A DNA stretch of 9,454 nucleotides from an uncultured Clostridia bacterium (GTDB taxonomy: Bacteria; Bacillota; Clostridia; TANB77; CAG-508), in assembly GCA_934162625.1 (NCBI GenBank), contig CAKPJM010000041.1, positions 1 through 9,454 of the forward strand, written 5' to 3'. The position numbers were made by a program, and so were the translations under genes. The notes under the pieces were generated by a model, which saw nothing but the letters and a program-made list of their open reading frames with translations, did no database searches and had not been told where the DNA came from. Position 1 is the first letter of the stretch. Every line of letters begins with the position of its first letter. Of the stretch, positions 6,876 to 9,454 are shown piece by piece.

Positions 6876-7340
6876 ATGAAAGTTTTTAATAAGATAAGTA
6901 GAAAAACAACAGAAGCAACAAATAAAATAGCAAGAGAAGCTAAACTAAAAATGAAAATTAGTGATAATAAGTGCAAAATAAAAGATTTATATGAAGAAAT
7001 TGGAAAAATATCATACGAAAGTCATATAAGAGAAAAAGGAGAAAATCTTTATGAAAAAATAAAAGACAGATGCTCAAAAATAGATGAATTATCTAAAGAA
7101 ATAGAAGAATATAGAAAAGAAATATTAACTCTAAACCATAAGAAAATGTGTATAAAATGCTATTCAGAAATAGGAGATGAAGATTTGTTTTGCCCTAAAT
7201 GTGGAAAGAAACAAACAGAAGAAAAAACAACATTTGAGAAGGCAGAACAAAAAATAGAGACAGTAGAAGTACCAAAAGAAAAGAAAGAAGAAGCTAAAAT
7301 TGTAAAAGAAGAATTAGAACAGAAAAATAATGATAACTAA
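6876..7340 (+). CDS. Coiled-coil protein with a C-terminal zinc ribbon, function unknown
   Basis: The product is 154 residues, very rich in Lys and Glu, with no signal peptide or membrane segment, so it is probably cytosolic. Residues 1-88 are predicted to be mostly helical with coiled-coil-like heptads (for example DELSKEIEEYRKEILTL). A zinc ribbon follows, with Cys92, Cys95, Cys106 and Cys109 arranged as CIKC and CPKC. The tail (about 112-154) is a charged, low-complexity Lys/Glu segment. Short Clostridia proteins of this layout are usually annotated only as zinc-ribbon domain proteins. The ribosome binding site AGGAGG (6865-6870) is strong. It lies 63 bp after gpsA on the same strand; a TATAAT at 6853-6858 is too close to the ribosome binding site to be a sure promoter. 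It could bind nucleic acid or protein; no specific role is supported. Confidence 0.85.
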   Translation: MKVFNKISRKTTEATNKIAREAKLKMKISDNKCKIKDLYEEIGKISYESHIREKGENLYEKIKDRCSKIDELSKEIEEYRKEILTLNHKKMCIKCYSEIGDEDLFCPKCGKKQTEEKTTFEKAEQKIETVEVPKEKKEEAKIVKEELEQKNNDN

Positions 7341-7622
7341 CTAATAAGGATACCTTTCAAAAAGGTATCTTATTATTTGGTCTGCATTATTATTTGTTAC
7401 ATTTATAAAAAAATTATTATCTAAACTAACCCACATATTTATATCAAACTCATCATTATTATCTATAAAAACACCAATAATATCTGCTAGCTCAATAGGA
7501 TTATCTATATTTTTCTTCCATTCTGTTGCATCTTTACTATGAGCAAAATCTTTATTATATTTGCTTAAAAATCTATCTATTTCATTATTTTTTTTGCTAT
7601 ATAAGGAAACAATAACACTCAC
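7341..7622 (-). CDS. Uncharacterised conserved-looking 93-residue protein
   Basis: This minus-strand gene encodes a 93-residue soluble protein with ordinary composition: hydrophobic, acidic and aromatic residues well mixed. That is unlike the shadow frames elsewhere in the window. It starts MSVIVSLYSKK and ends NADQIIRYLFERYPY, with NPIELADIIGVFIDNN and INMWVSLDNNFFINVT in the middle. No signal peptide, membrane segment or known catalytic motif is visible. The start is a GTG at 7622-7620, preceded by AGTGAGG (7636-7630) seven bases upstream, which supports translation. Its stop abuts the stop of the zinc-ribbon gene with no gap, and it is divergent from the lipoprotein gene. From memory, similar small proteins of unknown function occur in Clostridia, but I cannot verify this. 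No function is proposed. Confidence 0.75.
   Translation of the reverse strand: MSVIVSLYSKKNNEIDRFLSKYNKDFAHSKDATEWKKNIDNPIELADIIGVFIDNNDEFDINMWVSLDNNFFINVTNNNADQIIRYLFERYPY
7349..7370 (+). terminator. Terminator of the zinc-ribbon gene, embedded in the convergent gene
   Basis: GATACCTTT (7349-7357) pairs perfectly with AAAGGTATC (7361-7369) around the loop CAA, followed by a moderately T-rich TTATTATTT. It begins nine bases after the stop codon of the zinc-ribbon gene. The hairpin bases are also the last codons of the minus-strand gene (encoding about RYLFERY), so one stretch of DNA serves both purposes. Confidence 0.65.
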
Positions 7623-7662
7623 AATAAAACCTCACTTTATTATAATTAGTATTTCAAATATT

Positions 7663-7668
7663 TATAAT
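7663..7668 (+). promoter_or_regulatory. Possible -10 box for the lipoprotein gene
   Basis: A perfect TATAAT occurs in the 100-bp divergent gap between the minus-strand gene and the lipoprotein gene, but the bases 17 bp upstream (TTATAA) are a poor -35 box. In such AT-rich DNA this hexamer may arise by chance. If used, transcription would begin near 7675, about 50 nt before the lipoprotein start. Confidence 0.25.
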
Positions 7669-7725
7669 GTTATACAAATAGAATATATGTTAAAAAAATG
7701 GAAATAATATTTTAAGGTGATGGTA

Positions 7726-8616
7726 GTGAAAAAGCGAATATTATATTTTTTATTTGTTATAATAATATTTTCATTAGTAGGTTGTAGTAATAAACCAACA
7801 AAGGATGATGAAAAAGCTAAAATAAATGAAGAATTAAATTATTTGGATACTAAAATAGTAAGTATATTAAATAAATTAAACAATATTTCCCTACAGAATT
7901 ATACAATAACTTCAGAAGAAGTTAACTTGGGAGAAAAAGGCGGATCTTCTGGAAAAAACTCTGGGAGTGATAAGGAGTCTACACAGAATAGTGAATCGGA
8001 GGGACAAGAAAAACAATCAGGTAGTCAAAGCAAATTAAATACAGAACAAGAAAAAAGTAATATTACTACAACACAGATGGAGTCTAAAACTGTTTTAGAA
8101 ACAGATGAAAATGACATAGATTGGAAATTAATAAAAACACAAATTGAAATTATAAATGAAGCTTGGGCAGTAATTGTTATTGACTTATCAAATTTAAATG
8201 TAAATAGTACAGATATACTTGATTTCAGTAGTATACTAGATAAATGCATAATAAGTATAAAAGATGAAAATAAGGTAGATTCATTAAAAAATGTTGCTGA
8301 CTTATATGCTATAATTCCAAAATTAGAAAAAGCAATTTCAAATGAAGATAATATAAAACAAGTAAAATCATATATAATAAATGCTTATGCACTTGTAGAA
8401 CAAGAAAATTGGGGAGAAGTAGAAAAGAATATTATAGAAGCAGAGAATATATTTAAAAATATAACAAGCAATATTGAATATATGAAAAATAAAGAATATA
8501 AAGTAAACAAAACATATGTACTGATAAAAGAATTGCAAAATTCTTTACAGTATAAAGATAAAAAGATATTTTATATTAAATACAAGGACTTGTTAGAAAA
8601 TATAAATACCTTGTAA
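7726..8616 (+). CDS. Putative membrane-anchored lipoprotein, function unknown
   Basis: The predicted product is 296 residues. The N-terminus MKKRILYFLFVIIIFSLVGC is a clear lipoprotein signal: basic residues, a hydrophobic stretch, and the lipobox L17-V18-G19-C20, with Cys20 the lipidated residue. The mature protein would sit on the outer face of the cell membrane. After a short helical stretch (about 30-60), residues 69-120 are a low-complexity linker rich in Ser, Gly, Gln, Glu and Lys. The rest (about 121-296) looks all-helical, with repeated Asn/Lys/Glu/Ile patterns suggestive of a helical bundle. I chose GTG at 7726 because AAGGTGA (7714-7720) is then correctly spaced; in-frame GTG 7717 and ATG 7720 overlap that site. 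It is followed by the rnpB promoter. No catalytic motif was recognised. A surface adaptor or solute-binding role would be guesswork. Confidence 0.85.
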   Translation: MKKRILYFLFVIIIFSLVGCSNKPTKDDEKAKINEELNYLDTKIVSILNKLNNISLQNYTITSEEVNLGEKGGSSGKNSGSDKESTQNSESEGQEKQSGSQSKLNTEQEKSNITTTQMESKTVLETDENDIDWKLIKTQIEIINEAWAVIVIDLSNLNVNSTDILDFSSILDKCIISIKDENKVDSLKNVADLYAIIPKLEKAISNEDNIKQVKSYIINAYALVEQENWGEVEKNIIEAENIFKNITSNIEYMKNKEYKVNKTYVLIKELQNSLQYKDKKIFYIKYKDLLENINTL

Positions 8617-8620
8617 AATA

Positions 8621-8649
8621 TTGACTTTTAAACATAAAAACATTAAAAT
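8621..8649 (+). promoter_or_regulatory. Promoter of the RNase P RNA gene
   Basis: TTGACT (8621-8626), a 17-bp spacer and TAAAAT (8644-8649) match consensus at ten of twelve positions. The predicted start near 8656-8657 falls exactly at the first base of helix P1 of the RNA, which supports the call. It lies five bases after the lipoprotein stop codon. Confidence 0.8.
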
Positions 8650-8656
8650 AGTAATT

Positions 8657-9003
8657 AGAGTAAACCGAACAGTCGCGTGTAGATGCCGCAAGGCCCTATA
8701 TGAGGAAAGTCCGGGCTCCATAGAGCAATGATGCTGGATAACGTCCAGTAAGGGAAACCTTAAGGAAAGTGCAACAGAAAATAACCGCCACATATGTGGT
8801 AAGGGTGAAAAGGTGAGGTAAGAGCTTACCGCGAATATGGTGACATATTTGGTCAATGTAAACCCCATCTGGAGCAACACCTAAATACAAGGAGGCTAAG
8901 GCTGCTCGCCATCTTCTTAAATTGGTGGCTTGAAATATATAGCAATATATATTCTAGATAAATGACTGTTCAAGACAGAACCCGGCTTATAGATTTACTT
9001 TAA
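8657..9003 (+). ncRNA. rnpB: RNase P RNA, bacterial type A
   Basis: This is the catalytic RNA of ribonuclease P, which cuts the 5' leader from precursor tRNAs. The universally conserved core is clear: GAGGAAAGTCCGGGCTCC (8702-8719), AGTGCAACAGAAA (near 8767-8779), GGTGAAAAGGTGAGGTAAGAG (8804-8824, split here by description only), and ACAGAACCCGGCTTATAG near the 3' end (8975-8992). The ends pair as helix P1 (AGAGTAAA 8657-8664 with TTTACTTT 8994-9001). GAACAGTC (8667-8674) pairs perfectly with GACTGTTC (8964-8971) as P2. The order and wording of conserved blocks match the ancestral type A fold, like the Escherichia coli RNA, not the Bacillus type B. The length of about 347 nt is normal. The exact ends are inferred from the promoter and P1. 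Confidence 0.96.
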
Positions 9004-9005
9004 CC

Positions 9006-9039
9006 AAAAGCAAATGTGATTTTTCACATTTGCTTTTTT
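9006..9039 (+). terminator. Strong intrinsic terminator of rnpB
   Basis: AAAAGCAAATGTGA (9006-9019) pairs perfectly with TCACATTTGCTTTT (9024-9037) around a TTTT loop, with T continuing to 9039. The 14-bp stem starts five bases after helix P1 closes, as expected for a terminator of the RNase P RNA. Because of the A-run on the left it could also work for transcripts coming from the right. Confidence 0.88.
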
Positions 9040-9051
9040 ACTATACAATAA

Positions 9052-9075
9052 TGTAGGGGCGTATTGCATACGCCC
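9052..9075 (+). repeat. TGTAGGGGCG palindromic repeat, intact copy
   Basis: The copy begins TGTAGG and contains a perfect 8-bp stem, GGGCGTAT (9057-9064) with ATACGCCC (9068-9075), around the loop TGC. It is the best-folding member of the TGTAGGGGC family in this window and stands out as GC-rich in AT-rich intergenic DNA. Confidence 0.7.
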
Positions 9076-9100
9076 AAAATGCCAAATATGTTACAAATGC

Positions 9101-9121
9101 TGTAGGGGTCGCCACCCATCG
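9101..9121 (+). repeat. TGTAGGGG repeat, second copy downstream of rnpB
   Basis: The head TGTAGGGGTCGCC is followed by ACCCATCG. The head matches the other copies, but the tail lacks a complementary arm, so this copy appears truncated or diverged. It lies 25 bases after the preceding copy. Confidence 0.55.
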
Positions 9122-9137
9122 TAGAATCGAGCAAAAA

Positions 9138-9164
9138 TGTAGGGGCAGGCCCTGTGTCTGCCCG
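9138..9164 (+). repeat. TGTAGGGGCAG repeat, third copy downstream of rnpB
   Basis: The head TGTAGGGGCAG is followed by a tail ending CTGCCCG. GGGCAG (9143-9148) pairs with CTGCCC (9158-9163). The inner sequence differs from the copy at 9052, yet both keep self-complementary ends, which points to selection or origin as a hairpin rather than to a fixed sequence. Confidence 0.65.
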
Positions 9165-9177
9165 AGAAAATATCTAA

Positions 9178-9238
9178 AAAAATTCTAGGGACTGTCCCTC
9201 TTTTGTTGAATAACAAAAGGGGACTGTCCTGAATTTTT
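9178..9238 (+). repeat. 61-bp imperfect palindrome with GGGAC arms
   Basis: The outer arms AAAAATTC (9178-9185) and GAATTTTT (9231-9238) pair perfectly. Inside, GGACTGTCCC (9189-9198) pairs with GGGACTGTCC (9220-9229) apart from one central T-T mismatch. The innermost CTTTTGTT (9200-9207) pairs perfectly with AACAAAAG (9212-9219) around GAAT. Two single-base bulges (T9186 and T9199) break the stem. The whole could fold as one long hairpin. It contains no coding capacity. It resembles a very short MITE- or REP-like element; no transposase is nearby. Confidence 0.65.
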
Positions 9239-9261
9239 AAATTTGAATAATGTAGAATAAA

Positions 9262-9290
9262 TGTAAGGGCGACTAAAGCAACTTTGCTTG
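9262..9290 (+). repeat. Degenerate TGTAAGGGCGAC repeat copy
   Basis: TGTAAGGGCGAC differs from the family head TGTAGGGGCGAC by one base, and is followed by AAGCAA (9276-9281) and TTGCTT (9284-9289), a small 6-bp inverted repeat. It is probably a decayed family member. Together with the other copies it fills the gene-free stretch from 9041 to 9355, in which I see no supportable gene. Confidence 0.4.
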
Positions 9291-9306
9291 TTGTATATGA
9301 AAATTA

Positions 9307-9335
9307 GTAACAAAATTTAAAAATAGAAATATAAT
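9307..9335 (+). promoter_or_regulatory. Weak candidate promoter of the cell wall hydrolase gene
   Basis: TATAAT (9330-9335) is preceded at 17 bp by GTAACA (9307-9312), matching the -35 consensus at four of six positions. Transcription would start near 9342, almost on the ribosome binding site (GAGGTGA, 9345-9351), which weakens the call. A sporulation-sigma promoter would be expected if the gene is a germination hydrolase, but I see no clear match. Confidence 0.3.
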
Positions 9336-9355
9336 AAAAATATAGAGGTGAAATA

Positions 9356-9454
9356 ATGGCTTTTTCAGATAGAGAATTAATTGCAAGACTTGTTCAATGC
9401 GAAGCTGGAGGAGAAGGAGAAACCGGAATGAAAGCAGTTGCAACAGTTATAATG
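9356..9454 (+). CDS. SleB/CwlJ-type cell wall hydrolase, N-terminal fragment cut by the window end
   Basis: Only the first 33 codons are present, and the frame is open to the end. The sequence ARLVQCEAGGEGETGMKAVA (residues 10-29) matches the start of the Hydrolase_2 catalytic domain of SleB and CwlJ, in which the Glu of the (A/C)EA-GE motif (here Glu16) is catalytic. These enzymes cut peptidoglycan, classically the spore cortex during germination. The catalytic domain begins almost at the initiator ATG, with no signal peptide or peptidoglycan-binding domain before it. That is like CwlJ, which lacks a secretion signal, rather than like full-length SleB. The ribosome binding site GAGGTGA (9345-9351) supports this start. 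Family assignment rests on a short segment, so no gene symbol is given. Confidence 0.8.
   Translation, partial: MAFSDRELIARLVQCEAGGEGETGMKAVATVIM

Noticed and set aside
7717..7725. Upstream GTG (7717) or ATG (7720) start for the lipoprotein
   Set aside because: Both overlap the AAGGTGA ribosome binding site. GTG 7726 has correct spacing and a classic MKKR lipoprotein signal start.
8593..8890. Minus-strand open frames across the RNase P RNA
   Set aside because: The region is fully explained by a well-conserved structural RNA; the frames have unnatural protein composition and no ribosome binding sites.
9052..9290. Possible CRISPR array from recurring TGTAGGGG heads
   Set aside because: The shared head is only about 8-10 bases, copies differ after it, spacing is irregular (from about 10 to almost 100 bases), and no cas gene is in view.
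9041..9355. Tiny ORFs in the gene-free stretch downstream of rnpB
   Set aside because: The frames I noticed (for example at 9080 and 9298) are under ten codons, lack ribosome binding sites and lie among repeats.

Overview
The window reads as a stretch of an AT-rich (roughly 30% G+C) chromosome of a low-GC Gram-positive bacterium, most likely a member of the Clostridia. The basis is: AGA-dominated arginine codons and strong AGGAGG-type ribosome binding sites; a GatCAB amidotransferase operon; the der-plsY-gpsA gene group; a type A RNase P RNA; and the start of a SleB/CwlJ-type cell wall hydrolase, a family tied to spore germination. No species can be named from the sequence alone.

Layout. Positions 1-3368 hold a gatC-gatA-gatB operon (tRNA-dependent amidotransferase) behind a near-consensus promoter at 17-45. 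Positions 3379-3676 hold rpmF (ribosomal protein L32) with its own perfect-consensus promoter and a terminator that overlaps its last codons. Two hairpins then lead to a promoter at 3771-3799 and the genes der (ribosome-assembly GTPase), plsY and gpsA (two steps of phospholipid precursor synthesis). gpsA carries one extra base near 6539 that splits it into two frames; all conserved motifs survive on either side. Next come a small coiled-coil/zinc-ribbon protein (6876-7340), a convergent uncharacterised 93-residue gene on the minus strand (7341-7622), and a putative lipoprotein (7726-8616). The RNase P RNA gene (8657-9003) has its own promoter and a strong terminator. Positions 9041-9355 contain no gene but are packed with short GC-rich palindromic repeats. 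The window ends inside the first 33 codons of a SleB/CwlJ-type hydrolase gene.

How the genes fit together. Most are core housekeeping genes: charging of Gln-tRNA (and possibly Asn-tRNA), the ribosome, ribosome assembly, membrane lipid synthesis and tRNA maturation. PlsY consumes the glycerol-3-phosphate that GpsA makes, so their adjacency is functionally sensible. Four promoters (gat, rpmF, der, rnpB) share the same architecture, TTGACA/T, 17 bp, TAAAAT/TATAAT, as expected for the housekeeping sigma factor.

I found no convincing new multi-gene system. The points most worth a second look are the one-base gpsA frameshift at a CTT CGG TGA site, the dispersed TGTAGGGGC and GGGAC palindromic repeats in intergenic DNA (including inside the gat operon and across the plsY stop codon), and three uncharacterised small genes between gpsA and rnpB.
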